64,000 bases of DNA, from assembly GCA_900540865.1 (NCBI GenBank), contig UQHH01000006.1, forward strand, positions 1 through 64,000. Direction: 5' to 3'. The stretch comes from an uncultured Oscillospiraceae bacterium. GTDB lineage: Bacteria; Bacillota; Clostridia; Oscillospirales; Acutalibacteraceae. Of the stretch, positions 8,981-17,882 are shown piece by piece; position 1 is the stretch's first letter; each line of letters opens with the position of its first letter. The translations under genes and the position numbers were made by a program. The notes beneath the pieces are model-generated. The model had not been told where the DNA came from. It ran no database searches and saw only the letters and a list, made by a program, of their open reading frames with translations.

Positions 8981-10348
8981 TTAGTTTTCCATAGGCGCGT
9001 CAAGTTTTTTAAAATCCTTTTTAACAAGCCCCACATAGAGCAGGATGGCGGCGGCCAGCGCCACAACCTCCGCAATCGGGAACGCGTACCATACATAGGA
9101 AAGCCCGGCGAAGGACAAAAGGTACGCCGCCGGCAGCAGGACAACAAGCTGCCTGAGCACAGAAATAAACAGGCTGCGGATTCCCTTGCCGACCGCCTGG
9201 AAAAGCGTTGTAAACATAATACCAATGGTCGCCGGAATAAAGCAGATGCTGATGGTGCGAAGCGCGGGTACGCCGATGGAAAGCATGGCGTCGCCCGCGT
9301 TGAACATTTGAAGCAGCTGCTTTGGCAGAATCCAGAACAGAGCGGTGCCTGCAAGCATGATGACGAACGCAATCAGGCAGCCGTATTTGAGCGCCGAGAG
9401 CATCCTCTTCTTTTTCTTTGCGCCGTAGTTGAAGCCGATAATCGGCATAACGCCGTGTGTCAGGCCGAATACCGGCATAAACACGAAGGACTGCAGCTTA
9501 TAATACACGCCCAAAACCGAAACGGCGGAATTGGAAAAGGCTATCAGGATACCGTTCATGAAGAAAATCATGACGGAGCTTATCGACTGCATGATAATCG
9601 ACGGGAAGCCGACCGCGTAAATATTTTTAATCGTATCGAGATTGAAACGGAAATGCCTGAAATGGATGTGCACGTCGTGCTCCTTGCGGAACATGACATA
9701 GATGGAAAAAATCATGGAGAAAATCTGCCCGATGACCGTCGCGACCGCCGCGCCCAGCACCCCGAGCTTCGGGAAGAAGCCGATGCCGAAGATGAACAGC
9801 GGGTCGAGGATGATGTTCGTCACCGTACCCACGAGCATAAAGAGCATTGGGTAAATCATGTTGCCCGTCGCCTGGAGCGTCTTTTCGAGGTTCAGCTCCA
9901 CGAATACGCCGACGGAGAAAATCAGAACGCAGCTCAAATACTGGGTACCCATCGCGAAAATTTCCGGGTCGTCTGTAAACATATGGAAGAACGTATCTGT
10001 CAAAAATAGCCCGAGCAGGGCAAAAATCACCCACGTAGCGATGCCCAAAAACAGCCCGTGGGAGGCCGCGCTGTCGGCTTCCTCCTGTTTGCCCTCTCCC
10101 AGCCTTCTGGATACGAGCGAGTTGAGTCCCACGCCCGTGCCGACGGCGACAGAAATGATGAGCATCTGCACCGGGTAGGCAAGCGAAACGGCGGTCAGCG
10201 CGTTTTCGTTGATTTGCGCGACGAAGATGCTGTCCACGATGTTATAAAGCGCCTGGATAATCATGGAGAACATCGCGGGAAGCGACATCGACATAATCAA
10301 TTTGAACATTGGGGCTGAGCCCATTTTATTATTCCTTGTTTGTTCCAC
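8981..10348 (-). CDS. MATE family efflux transporter
   Basis: A 455-residue polytopic membrane protein with about twelve hydrophobic segments and the MATE N-terminal signature (LPAMFSMIIQALYNIVDSIF). Family members export cationic drugs or metabolites in exchange for sodium or protons. The start is a GTG with AGGAGAGGA about eight bases upstream; a nearer ATG is out of frame. It stands alone between the SpoIVFB pair and nfnAB. The substrate cannot be deduced. Confidence 0.9.
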   Translation of the reverse strand: MEQTRNNKMGSAPMFKLIMSMSLPAMFSMIIQALYNIVDSIFVAQINENALTAVSLAYPVQMLIISVAVGTGVGLNSLVSRRLGEGKQEEADSAASHGLFLGIATWVIFALLGLFLTDTFFHMFTDDPEIFAMGTQYLSCVLIFSVGVFVELNLEKTLQATGNMIYPMLFMLVGTVTNIILDPLFIFGIGFFPKLGVLGAAVATVIGQIFSMIFSIYVMFRKEHDVHIHFRHFRFNLDTIKNIYAVGFPSIIMQSISSVMIFFMNGILIAFSNSAVSVLGVYYKLQSFVFMPVFGLTHGVMPIIGFNYGAKKKKRMLSALKYGCLIAFVIMLAGTALFWILPKQLLQMFNAGDAMLSIGVPALRTISICFIPATIGIMFTTLFQAVGKGIRSLFISVLRQLVVLLPAAYLLSFAGLSYVWYAFPIAEVVALAAAILLYVGLVKKDFKKLDAPMEN

Positions 10349-10411
10349 GTTCCCATTCCTCTCCTATAAACTTCTTTTTATACTTCCCCGAAGGCATTTC
10401 GGGTATAATAG

Positions 10412-10435
10412 GAGGCGGAGTCTAACCTCCGCCTC
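10412..10435 (-). terminator. hairpin between nfnB and the MATE gene
   Basis: A nine-base perfect stem (GAGGCGGAG / CTCCGCCTC) with a six-base loop lies 30 bases beyond the nfnB stop. Neither strand has a strong T run right after it, so termination is likely but not certain. Confidence 0.45.
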
Positions 10436-10464
10436 TCATAAAAACCTCTTATAAATGAAACCGC

Positions 10465-11865
10465 TCAAGCCTTGCTTTTGATATAATCGTCGATGGATTT
10501 TGCGGCCTGCCTTCCGGCGCCCATCGCCAGGATAACCGTCGCGGCGCCCGTTACGGCGTCTCCGCCCGCGTAAACTCCCTGGCGGGTCGTCCGCATGGTG
10601 TCCTCCTCGACAACCAGGCAGCCGCGCCTGTTGGCCTCAATCCCCTTCGTCGTCGTGCGAATCAGCGGGTTCGGTGAATTTCCGATAGCAACGATAACGC
10701 AGTCGACGTCGATGGTGAAGTTGGAGCCCTTTTTCTCGACCGGACGGCGTCTTCCTGATTCGTCCGGCTCGCCGAGTTCCATCTCGACGCACTCAATTTG
10801 CCCGACCTTGCCGGTGCCGTCGTCGAGCATCGCGACTGGGTTGTTCAAAAGCCTGAACTCTATGCCCTCTTCCTTTGCGTGGTGTATTTCTTCGTTTCGC
10901 GCGGGCATTTCCTCCTCGGAACGGCGGTAAATGATATATACGTTCTCAGCCCCAAGCCGCTTTGCGCTGCGGGCCGCGTCCATCGCGACGTTGCCGCCGC
11001 CGATGACCGCCACGTTCTTTGGTTTGACAATGAAGGTGTCGTAATCGTCGAGATAAGCCTTCATCAGGTTGATACGGGTCAAAAACTCGTTTGCGGAGTA
11101 CACGCCCGTCAGGTTGTTGCCGGGAATATCCATAAAGTTCGGAAGGCCCGCGCCTGTGCCGATAAACATGGCTTCAAAGCCCATTTCGAACAGCTCGTCA
11201 ACCGATAAAACCTTGCCGATGACCATGTTCGTCTGGATATTTACACCCAAATCGCGCAGGCCGTCGATTTCCTTCTGGACAATCGCTTTGGGCAGGCGGA
11301 ATTCCGGAATGCCGTACATCAGCACGCCGCCCGCCGTGTGGAACGCCTCGAACACCGTGACCTCGTAGCCGGCCTTTGCAAGGTCGCCCGCGCAGGTAAG
11401 CCCGGACGGACCCGCGCCGATAACGGCGACCTTATGTCCGTTTTTCTGCGGGTGCTTCGCCTTTTCCTTCACGTTTTGCATATGCCAGTCCGCGACAAAG
11501 CGCTCGAGCCTGCCAATACCAACCGGCTCGCCCTTGATGCCGCGCACACATTTCGATTCACACTGGGTTTCCTGCGGGCATACCCTGCCGCACACGGCGG
11601 GCAGAGAGTTTGCCGAAGAGAGCACCTGATAAGCTTCCTCGAATTCGCCGTTTGCCACATGTCCGATAAATTCGGGAATCGGCACGTTTACCGGACAGCC
11701 GGAAACGCACGGCCTGTTTTTGCAGTGCAGGCAGCGCTGCGCTTCAAAAACGGCCATTTCTTCCGTATAGCCGAGCGCAACCTCTTTGAAGTTTTTATTG
11801 CGGACGTCCGGCGCCTGTTCGGGCATGGGCGTCTTTTCCATTACCATATTAGCCATTGTGCTCAC
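10465..11865 (-). CDS. nfnB: NfnB, large subunit of NADH-dependent ferredoxin:NADP+ oxidoreductase
   Basis: A 466-residue flavoprotein of the glutamate-synthase-small-subunit type. Two N-terminal cysteine clusters for [4Fe-4S] (CLHCKNRPCVSGCP and CGRVCPQETQCESKC) are followed by an FAD dinucleotide fold (VIGAGPSGLTCAGDLAKAG) and an NADP-type fold (VIGGGNVAMDAARSAKRLG). With NfnA it forms the electron-bifurcating transhydrogenase that couples ferredoxin and NADH oxidation to NADP+ reduction. No glutamate-synthase large subunit is adjacent, while the NfnA gene is directly upstream with a 17-base overlap; this decides for Nfn over GltD. Confidence 0.9.
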   Translation of the reverse strand: MSTMANMVMEKTPMPEQAPDVRNKNFKEVALGYTEEMAVFEAQRCLHCKNRPCVSGCPVNVPIPEFIGHVANGEFEEAYQVLSSANSLPAVCGRVCPQETQCESKCVRGIKGEPVGIGRLERFVADWHMQNVKEKAKHPQKNGHKVAVIGAGPSGLTCAGDLAKAGYEVTVFEAFHTAGGVLMYGIPEFRLPKAIVQKEIDGLRDLGVNIQTNMVIGKVLSVDELFEMGFEAMFIGTGAGLPNFMDIPGNNLTGVYSANEFLTRINLMKAYLDDYDTFIVKPKNVAVIGGGNVAMDAARSAKRLGAENVYIIYRRSEEEMPARNEEIHHAKEEGIEFRLLNNPVAMLDDGTGKVGQIECVEMELGEPDESGRRRPVEKKGSNFTIDVDCVIVAIGNSPNPLIRTTTKGIEANRRGCLVVEEDTMRTTRQGVYAGGDAVTGAATVILAMGAGRQAAKSIDDYIKSKA

Positions 11866-12706
11866 CTCTGAGTAATCTGCAGTCGGGGTCCCTTACGGCC
11901 TTCTGCTCCTGGTCCTTAAAGATGGCCGCGCGCTTCATCGCCTCGTCGAAGTCGACCTCGTGCCCGTCGAAATCCGGCCCGTCCACACAGGCGAATTTCG
12001 TCTGGCCGCCGACAGTGAGGCGGCAGCCGCCGCACATGCCCGTGCCGTCAATCATAATGGTGTTCATGCTGACGATGGTTTTAATGCCGTATTCCTTTGT
12101 AAGATTGCTTACGGCCTTCATCATTGGCATCGGCCCGATTGCAATCACCAAATCGTAGCCCGCGCCGCTCTTTATCTTTTCCAGCAGGGCGTCCGTTACA
12201 AAGCCCTTGTTACCGTTGGAGCCGTCGTCCGTCATGATGATTAGCTCGTCGCTGACGGCATCCATCTCATCCTTTAATATAATCAGCTCTTCGTTACGGA
12301 AGCCCGCGATAATATCGACATGCGCGCCCATATTATGCAGGGCCTTTGCCTGCGGGTACGCAATGGCGCAGCCCGCGCCGCCGCCGATAACAGCGGCCTT
12401 TTGGTAGCCCTCAAGCTCGGAGGCCTTGCCAAGGGGACCTACAAAGTCGAGTATGTATTCGCCAATATTTAGTGTGTCGAGCAGCATCGTCGTTTTGCCG
12501 ACCTTCTGATATATGATTGTGACGGTGCCCTTCTCCCTGTCGTAATCGGCAATCGTAAGCGGAATACGCTCGCCGAACTCATCCACGCGCAGAATGATAA
12601 ACTGGCCGGGCAGCGCTTTTTTTGCAATAAACGGCGCCTCGACTACCATTCTCGTCATGGAAGGATTCAGGGGTGTTTTCTCTACAATTTTAAACAATTC
12701 GCACAC
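11849..12706 (-). CDS. nfnA: NfnA, small subunit of ferredoxin:NADP+ oxidoreductase
   Basis: A 285-residue FNR-like FAD/NAD-binding protein, homologous to the electron-transfer subunit of dihydroorotate dehydrogenase. It has an FAD-binding barrel (GQFIILRVDE), a nucleotide-binding segment (VIGGGAGCAIAYPQAKAL) and a C-terminal [2Fe-2S] site in MCGGCRLTV with a later cysteine in FACVDGPDFDG. The GTG at 12706 or the TTG three codons later (LFKIVEK, the usual family N-terminus) may be used; AGGAT stands upstream of both. It leads the nfnAB operon from a strong promoter. Confidence 0.9.
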   Translation of the reverse strand: MCELFKIVEKTPLNPSMTRMVVEAPFIAKKALPGQFIILRVDEFGERIPLTIADYDREKGTVTIIYQKVGKTTMLLDTLNIGEYILDFVGPLGKASELEGYQKAAVIGGGAGCAIAYPQAKALHNMGAHVDIIAGFRNEELIILKDEMDAVSDELIIMTDDGSNGNKGFVTDALLEKIKSGAGYDLVIAIGPMPMMKAVSNLTKEYGIKTIVSMNTIMIDGTGMCGGCRLTVGGQTKFACVDGPDFDGHEVDFDEAMKRAAIFKDQEQKAVRDPDCRLLRGEHNG

Positions 12707-12734
12707 ATCCTATCCCATAATGTTACAAGCGTTT

Positions 12735-12763
12735 ATTATACAGCAAAGTCGCCCGGATTTCAA
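12735..12763 (-). promoter_or_regulatory. sigma-A promoter of nfnAB
   Basis: Minus-strand TTGAAA, 17-base spacer, TATAAT, with a TG directly before the -10 box. It ends about 28 bases before the nfnA start codon. Confidence 0.8.
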
Positions 12764-12774
12764 CAAAAGACTTC

Positions 12775-13266
12775 TTATTTTGCAATTTTTTCCTTCTTTT
12801 TATTCATTTTGCAAATTTTTCGTATAAAAGCGACAACAATGAAACCTGAGAGCGCGCCGCTAAAGTCAAGCACGACGTCGCTGACCTCCGGCGCGCGGCC
12901 CGGCGAGAAGTATTGGATGGTTTCGTCCATCACGGGAATACATAAACAAAAGAACAAAACGGGGAAAATATGCCGTTTGAGCTTTTTGTCCCCGTTATGG
13001 CACGCGCACAGCGTAAGCAATACGCCCAGGCACATGAATTCGATAAAATGCGCAAGCTTGCGCACAATATGGTCGGCGCTGTCCTCGTCGATTCCAAGCG
13101 CGCTCCAAAGACCGCCGAGCGCGCCGACGACAGAGCCGCTCTCCTGTGCTGAATCCACCTGCGGCACCATGCTCCTTGAGAATATAAAAAGGATAAAGAG
13201 CGCCGTCAATAAAAGCAAAACAAGCCCCGCCCTGTTTCCTTTCCAATGTTTTTGAATTCTGTTCAT
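12775..13266 (-). CDS. VanZ-like membrane protein
   Basis: A 163-residue membrane protein with four hydrophobic segments and the VanZ-type features HFIEFMCLGVLL and MDETIQYFSPGR (Asp-Glu then FxPGR), followed by a final helix and a basic tail. VanZ was first found beside teicoplanin resistance genes, but most chromosomal relatives have no known function. It is monocistronic as far as can be seen. Confidence 0.8.
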   Translation of the reverse strand: MNRIQKHWKGNRAGLVLLLLTALFILFIFSRSMVPQVDSAQESGSVVGALGGLWSALGIDEDSADHIVRKLAHFIEFMCLGVLLTLCACHNGDKKLKRHIFPVLFFCLCIPVMDETIQYFSPGRAPEVSDVVLDFSGALSGFIVVAFIRKICKMNKKKEKIAK

Positions 13267-13344
13267 AATTACACCCTTTCCAGCTTATTTATTCTAATGA
13301 ATCTGCTTTTTTATGTCAAGGCTGTAAATTTACAGGGATTTTAC

Positions 13345-13374
13345 TTGCCAAAAGACAGGAAAAGCATGTATAAT
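13345..13374 (+). promoter_or_regulatory. sigma-A promoter of the COG2426 gene
   Basis: TTGCCA, 18-base spacer and a perfect TATAAT, with TG just before the -10 box. It lies about 35 bases before the start codon and diverges from the VanZ gene. Confidence 0.75.
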
Positions 13375-13413
13375 AGTCAGGATTATTTTTTTTGATTTTA
13401 CGGAGGTATGGAT

Positions 13414-13920
13414 TTGGAACAACTCATTGAGTCAATTGCCAGCGCAATGTCCGGTATACCGGGAGAGCTTGTCGCGTTTATCATTTCGCTTTGTCCCATT
13501 TTGGAGCTGAGGGGCGGCCTGATTGCCGCTTCCATGTTTGGAGTAGACCTTTGGGCCGCTATTCCAATTTGTATTATCGGAAACATCCTTCCGATTCCGT
13601 TTATCCTGTTATTTATTGAAAAAATATTCGCTTGGCTTAAGGACACGCGCTTTGTCAAGCTCATCAATAAGCTGGAAGAAAAGGCGGAAAAGAACGCGCA
13701 TAAAATCATGAAGCACAAAAAGCTCGGTTTGTTCCTGTTCGTGGCGATTCCGCTTCCCGGAACAGGCGCGTGGACGGGCGCGCTCGTCGCGGCGCTGTTC
13801 AAATTCAAGCTCAAGGACGCGCTCATAAGCATTTCCTGCGGCTTGCTCGGCGCGACTGCGATTATGAGCTTTATCAGCTACGGAATCCCCGCAATGGTTA
13901 AGTTCTTCGCGGGCGCTTAA
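13414..13920 (+). CDS. COG2426 small membrane protein
   Basis: A roughly 168-residue membrane protein of the COG2426 family (often labelled 'small multi-drug export protein', a function with little direct support). Typical motifs are CPILELRGGLIAA and PLPGTGAWTGALVA, each leading a hydrophobic hairpin. The Shine-Dalgarno GGAGG (13402-13406) is only one base from the ATG at 13408 but seven from the TTG at 13414, so the TTG is the better start. A terminator hairpin follows the stop codon. Confidence 0.85.
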   Translation: MEQLIESIASAMSGIPGELVAFIISLCPILELRGGLIAASMFGVDLWAAIPICIIGNILPIPFILLFIEKIFAWLKDTRFVKLINKLEEKAEKNAHKIMKHKKLGLFLFVAIPLPGTGAWTGALVAALFKFKLKDALISISCGLLGATAIMSFISYGIPAMVKFFAGA

Positions 13921-13940
13921 GAGATACGAAGACACACGAT

Positions 13941-13969
13941 GGGACAACCGGCGCTGGTTGTCCCGTTTT
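13941..13969 (+). terminator. intrinsic terminator after the COG2426 gene
   Basis: Stem GGGACAACC / GGTTGTCCC with a six-base loop, followed by GTTTTGATTT. It ends 18 bases before the next gene, so the flavoprotein genes must have their own start signal or depend on read-through. Confidence 0.8.
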
Positions 13970-13986
13970 GATTTGAGGGTGAGAAA

Positions 13987-15258
13987 ATGGCGCAAAGGAA
14001 CGTTATTTATACGGATATTGCCGTACTCGGCGGGGGTGCCGCCGGACTTATGGCCGCGGTAAGCGCGGCGCGGAACTCCGGTGGGAAATTAAAAATCACA
14101 GTCGTTGAAAAAAACGAGCGCGTTGGTAAAAAGCTGCTCACAACGGGCAACGGCAGATGCAACCTGAGCAATTCAGCGCTTACCGCTGAAGCTTATTCCG
14201 GCAGCCTCGCAGAAGGCGCCGCGCGTCTGTTTGAAGCCTATGGCTGTGAATACATCAGGGAATATTTCCGCACGCTCGGCCTTTATACGAGGGCGGACGG
14301 CGAGGGGCGCATATACCCCATGAGCAACAGCGCAAGCTCCGTGCTCGACGTGCTGCGCCTTACCCTGCGCGAATACGGCGTGCGGGAGCTTTGCGGCACG
14401 GATATAGATAAAATCACGCGGGAAAAAAACCGCTTTTATTTACATAGCGCGGGCTGTACCATCAGCTGCCGCGCCCTGATTATGACGACGGGCGGCAAAG
14501 CCGCGGTCAAGGATGGCGGCAGAGCGGGCTACGGGCTTTTAAACCCATTTGGCCATACCTGCACGGAGCTTTTCCCAACGCTCTGCCCCGTACCGGTAAA
14601 AAGCGGCGCGCTGCGTTCGCTGAAAGGACAGCGGTGCAGCTGCAACATTACTCTGAAAAACGGCGGACGGGCTGCAGCGCGGGAGCACGGCGAGCTGCAG
14701 TTTACGGAAACCGCGCTTTCCGGCATTTGCGTGTTTCAGCTTTCCCGCCGGTGCGCGCAGTTGATAAAACAGGGAGAAGCGCCTGTGCTCTGCGCCGATT
14801 TGCTGCCGGACATTGCGTACCGGGAGCTGTATGAAGAGCTCTCAAGGCGCGTAAAAATTGATAATATACAAGTCGAGGAGCTGTTAACCGGCATTCTGAG
14901 CAAACGGATTGCACTTTCCGCACTCAAGGAAAGCGGGCTTGCGCCGCTTAACCGCCGTGTGGGGGAAATAAAAGAAAAGGAGCTGAAAAAGCTCTGCCAA
15001 ATACTCAAGGGCTGGGAATTTGAAGCTGCCTTCCCCGGCTCCTTCCTTCAAGCGCAGGTAACGGCGGGAGGAGTCCCCACAGGTGAGGTGGACATCGGCA
15101 CGATGGCCTCAAAAAAACGTGACGGCCTTTACCTTGCGGGCGAGCTGCTCGATTTGGACGGTAAATGCGGCGGCTACAACCTGCACTGGGCGTGGGTGTC
15201 AGGCATTCTCGCGGGAAAAAACGCCTTTGAGTATCTGCAGAAGGATGGTCACAGATGA
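13987..15258 (+). CDS. HI0933/BaiN-type flavoprotein
   Basis: A 423-residue NAD(P)/FAD-dependent oxidoreductase of the HI0933 family (PF03486). The FAD fold is at the N-terminus (AVLGGGAAGLMAA) followed by the family mark KKLLTTGNGRCNLSN, and the C-terminal FAD-contacting segment reads GKCGGYNLHWAWVSG. Family members include BaiN, implicated in bile-acid 7-dehydroxylation, but most are uncharacterised. The stop overlaps the next flavoprotein start by four bases (ATGA), so the two are co-translated. The substrate is unknown. Confidence 0.9.
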   Translation: MAQRNVIYTDIAVLGGGAAGLMAAVSAARNSGGKLKITVVEKNERVGKKLLTTGNGRCNLSNSALTAEAYSGSLAEGAARLFEAYGCEYIREYFRTLGLYTRADGEGRIYPMSNSASSVLDVLRLTLREYGVRELCGTDIDKITREKNRFYLHSAGCTISCRALIMTTGGKAAVKDGGRAGYGLLNPFGHTCTELFPTLCPVPVKSGALRSLKGQRCSCNITLKNGGRAAAREHGELQFTETALSGICVFQLSRRCAQLIKQGEAPVLCADLLPDIAYRELYEELSRRVKIDNIQVEELLTGILSKRIALSALKESGLAPLNRRVGEIKEKELKKLCQILKGWEFEAAFPGSFLQAQVTAGGVPTGEVDIGTMASKKRDGLYLAGELLDLDGKCGGYNLHWAWVSGILAGKNAFEYLQKDGHR

Positions 15259-16841
15259 TACGGATAACAGATATTAGGCTTCCGCTCGATTACGGCGACA
15301 AGACGGTTTTAAACGCCGCTGCGAAGGCCCTGCAAGTCGATACGAAGGCAATTAACACAGCGGAGCTCTTCCGGCGCAGCGTGGACGCCCGCCATAAAAA
15401 CGATGTGCATTTCAAGGCGGCGCTCGATGTTACGCTTCTGCAAAACGAACAGAACATATTAAACCGCTGTAAAAACAGGAACGCGTCGCTCGCACAGCCT
15501 TATGAATATGTGCCGCCCGCTGTTAAAAAGCTTTCTCTGCGGCCTGTCGTGGCAGGCGCGGGTCCGGCGGGGCTTTTCTGCGCGCTTATTCTTGCACAGT
15601 GCAGCGCAAGGCCGGTAGTGCTGGAGCGCGGTAAAGATTTGGACAGCCGTAAAAAAGACGTATATACCTTCTGGGACGGCGGGGAGCTTTGCGGGGATTC
15701 CAACGTGCAGTTCGGCGAGGGCGGCGCGGGAACCTTTTCAGACGGCAAGCTCAATACCGGGACGAAGGACACACGCGCCCGCAAGGTTTTACAGGAGCTT
15801 GTGAAGGCGGGCGCGCCGGAAGAAATTTTATACCACGCCAAGCCCCACGTTGGGACGGACAGGCTGCCGCAGGCCGTGAAAGGCATTCGCAAACAGATTA
15901 TCGCGCTCGGCGGAGAGTTCTGCTTTGAAACGAAGCTGACCGGTATCAAAACGAAAAACGGCGCGGTATCGGCGGCTGTAGTGCAGCATGGCGAAAGCAT
16001 AGAGGAAATTGAAACGAGGCATATCGTCCTTGCAATTGGGCACAGCGCGAGGGACACGTTTTCTATGCTGAACGAAATGAAAGTGCCCATGGCACAGAAG
16101 CCTTTTTCCGTCGGCGTGCGCATCGAGCATTTGCGGGAGCAAATCGATTTTGCACAGTACGGCGCGTGCGCGGGAAAAGGCAGGCTCGGCGCCGCGGACT
16201 ATAAGCTTGCGGTACATCTGCCCTGCGGGCGCGGCGTTTACACCTTCTGCATGTGCCCGGGCGGTACGGTAGTGGCCGCGTCAAGCGAGCAGGGAGGCGT
16301 TGTGACGAACGGCATGAGCGAATTTGCGCGCGACGCCGTAAATTCAAACAGCGCGGTGCTCGTCGGCGTTACGCCTGAAGATTTTGGGAGCGGGGACGTG
16401 CTCGCGGGTGTGGAATACCAGCGAGCGCTGGAACGTTTGGCGTTTGAAGCGGGCGGAGAAAGCTACCGCGCGCCCGTCCAGCGGTTCGGGGATTTTGCCG
16501 AAAACAGGATTTCCCACCGCTTTGGAAGCGTTAAGCCGAGCTACCGCCCCGGCGTTTGCTTTGCCAACATGCGCGGGCTTCTGCCCGGTTATCTTTCTGA
16601 TTCGCTTACGCAGGGAATCCTGCAGATGGACAGGAGGCTAAAAGGCTTTGCTCACCCGGACGCGCTGCTGACAGGCTTTGAAACGCGCAGCTCCTCCCCT
16701 GTGCGCATCCTGCGCGGGGAAACGATGGAAGCTTTGGCGTTTCATGGCCTTTACCCATGCGGAGAGGGCGCGGGGTACGCGGGCGGAATCGTTTCCGCGG
16801 CGGTCGACGGCATCAAATGCGCGGAGGCTATTTTAAAATAA
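15255..16841 (+). CDS. COG2509-type FAD-dependent dehydrogenase
   Basis: A 528-residue predicted FAD-dependent dehydrogenase. A small N-terminal domain of about 90 residues precedes the FAD fold (VAGAGPAGLFCALILAQ), then CGDSNVQFGEGGAGTFSDGK, a signature of this family, and a C-terminal FAD segment GEGAGYAGGIVSAA. It is conserved in many Firmicutes without an assigned reaction. Its overlap with the HI0933-type gene suggests the two flavoenzymes act together or are needed in fixed ratio; this is inference. Confidence 0.88.
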   Translation: MIRITDIRLPLDYGDKTVLNAAAKALQVDTKAINTAELFRRSVDARHKNDVHFKAALDVTLLQNEQNILNRCKNRNASLAQPYEYVPPAVKKLSLRPVVAGAGPAGLFCALILAQCSARPVVLERGKDLDSRKKDVYTFWDGGELCGDSNVQFGEGGAGTFSDGKLNTGTKDTRARKVLQELVKAGAPEEILYHAKPHVGTDRLPQAVKGIRKQIIALGGEFCFETKLTGIKTKNGAVSAAVVQHGESIEEIETRHIVLAIGHSARDTFSMLNEMKVPMAQKPFSVGVRIEHLREQIDFAQYGACAGKGRLGAADYKLAVHLPCGRGVYTFCMCPGGTVVAASSEQGGVVTNGMSEFARDAVNSNSAVLVGVTPEDFGSGDVLAGVEYQRALERLAFEAGGESYRAPVQRFGDFAENRISHRFGSVKPSYRPGVCFANMRGLLPGYLSDSLTQGILQMDRRLKGFAHPDALLTGFETRSSSPVRILRGETMEALAFHGLYPCGEGAGYAGGIVSAAVDGIKCAEAILK

Positions 16842-16862
16842 CTGGGAAAGAAGTGGTATTGT

Positions 16863-17879
16863 TTGGAAAAAAGCCAGTATGAAAGGCGGCTGCGGCTTTT
16901 ATATGTTTTGGAATACTTGAACAAATACAGCGATTCGGAGCACCCGGTAACGGCGGCGAAGATTATGGAATACCTAGCGGAACGCTCCATCACCTGCGCG
17001 CGCAAATCGGTTTATGACGACATTGGCGCTCTATGTGAATACGGCTTTGATATTACACGTTCCTATGCCGCAAAGGAAGGCTTTTTCCTTGGGGAACGCG
17101 CGTTTGAAACGGCGCAGGTCCGCCTGCTGCTCGACGCGATTTTGAGCGCCCGTTTTATCACGGAAAAAAAGACGAAGGAATTAAGCCGCAGGCTTATGCG
17201 GTTTTTGAGCGACTACCAAACGCAGGATATTGACAGCCAAATCTTTATAGACAACCGCCTGAAATTCCAAAACGAGCAGATTTATTATATCATCGATACA
17301 ATAAACCGCGCGATTGCGCAGGAAAGGAAGGTGCGGTTCAATTACTGCCGCTATCATATCGAGGACAACCGCGCCGTGCTGCGCACCGAGCGCACCTTCG
17401 AAATCAGCCCGTACGCGCTCGTGTGGTCGAACGATTTTTATTATCTCGTCGGCAACTATGAAAAGTACGATAACCTGAGCAATTACCGGCTCGACCGTAT
17501 GCGCATGGCTGAGCTTACAGATAAAAAAACAAGGCCGCATCAACAGGTGAGCGGCTATGCCGGCGCCTTCGATACGGCTGACTATGTCAGGAAAAATATG
17601 ATGATGTACCCAGGAATCCAGGAGGAAATCGAGCTTTTGTGCAAAAACAGCCTGCTCGACGCCGTACTCGACCGTTTCGGGACGGAGGCGCAGGTCATCA
17701 ACAAGGAAAAGGGGCGGTTTCTCCTGCGCGCGAGCGTCTACATCAGCGACGGGCTCGTCGATTGGCTGCTGCCCTACAGCGACAGGATGTACGTATTGCG
17801 GCCGTGCTCCCTGCGGGAACGGGTGGAGGAAAAAATTATTTCCCTGTCCCTTTCTCCGCAGGAAAAGGGCCTTTTGTAA
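16863..17879 (+). CDS. WYL-domain transcriptional regulator
   Basis: A 338-residue YafY-type regulator. The N-terminal winged helix-turn-helix (ITCARKSVYDDIGAL) is followed by a WYL domain with ISPYALVWSNDFYYLVG and NYRLDRM; the family's W-Y-L triad is here W-SNDFYYLV. Such proteins bind DNA and probably sense nucleotides or nucleic-acid ends. The start is a TTG 21 bases after the preceding stop, with only a weak GGGAAAG Shine-Dalgarno, so it likely shares the flavoprotein transcript. It converges with addA. Confidence 0.85.
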   Translation: MEKSQYERRLRLLYVLEYLNKYSDSEHPVTAAKIMEYLAERSITCARKSVYDDIGALCEYGFDITRSYAAKEGFFLGERAFETAQVRLLLDAILSARFITEKKTKELSRRLMRFLSDYQTQDIDSQIFIDNRLKFQNEQIYYIIDTINRAIAQERKVRFNYCRYHIEDNRAVLRTERTFEISPYALVWSNDFYYLVGNYEKYDNLSNYRLDRMRMAELTDKKTRPHQQVSGYAGAFDTADYVRKNMMMYPGIQEEIELLCKNSLLDAVLDRFGTEAQVINKEKGRFLLRASVYISDGLVDWLLPYSDRMYVLRPCSLRERVEEKIISLSLSPQEKGLL

Positions 17880-17882
17880 AAA

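Noticed and set aside
8957..10009. 350-codon plus-strand open frame opposite the MATE gene
   Set aside because: Low-complexity, His/Asn/Arg-rich sequence produced by reading hydrophobic codons in reverse; no domain or promoter.
10465..12706. Glutamate synthase small subunit (GltD) with a partner
   Set aside because: No glutamate synthase large subunit nearby, and the FNR-like [2Fe-2S] partner in an overlapping operon fits NfnAB.
12775..13266. Glycopeptide resistance locus because of the VanZ-like gene
   Set aside because: No vanHAX, vanRS or related genes accompany it; isolated VanZ-like proteins are common in Firmicutes.
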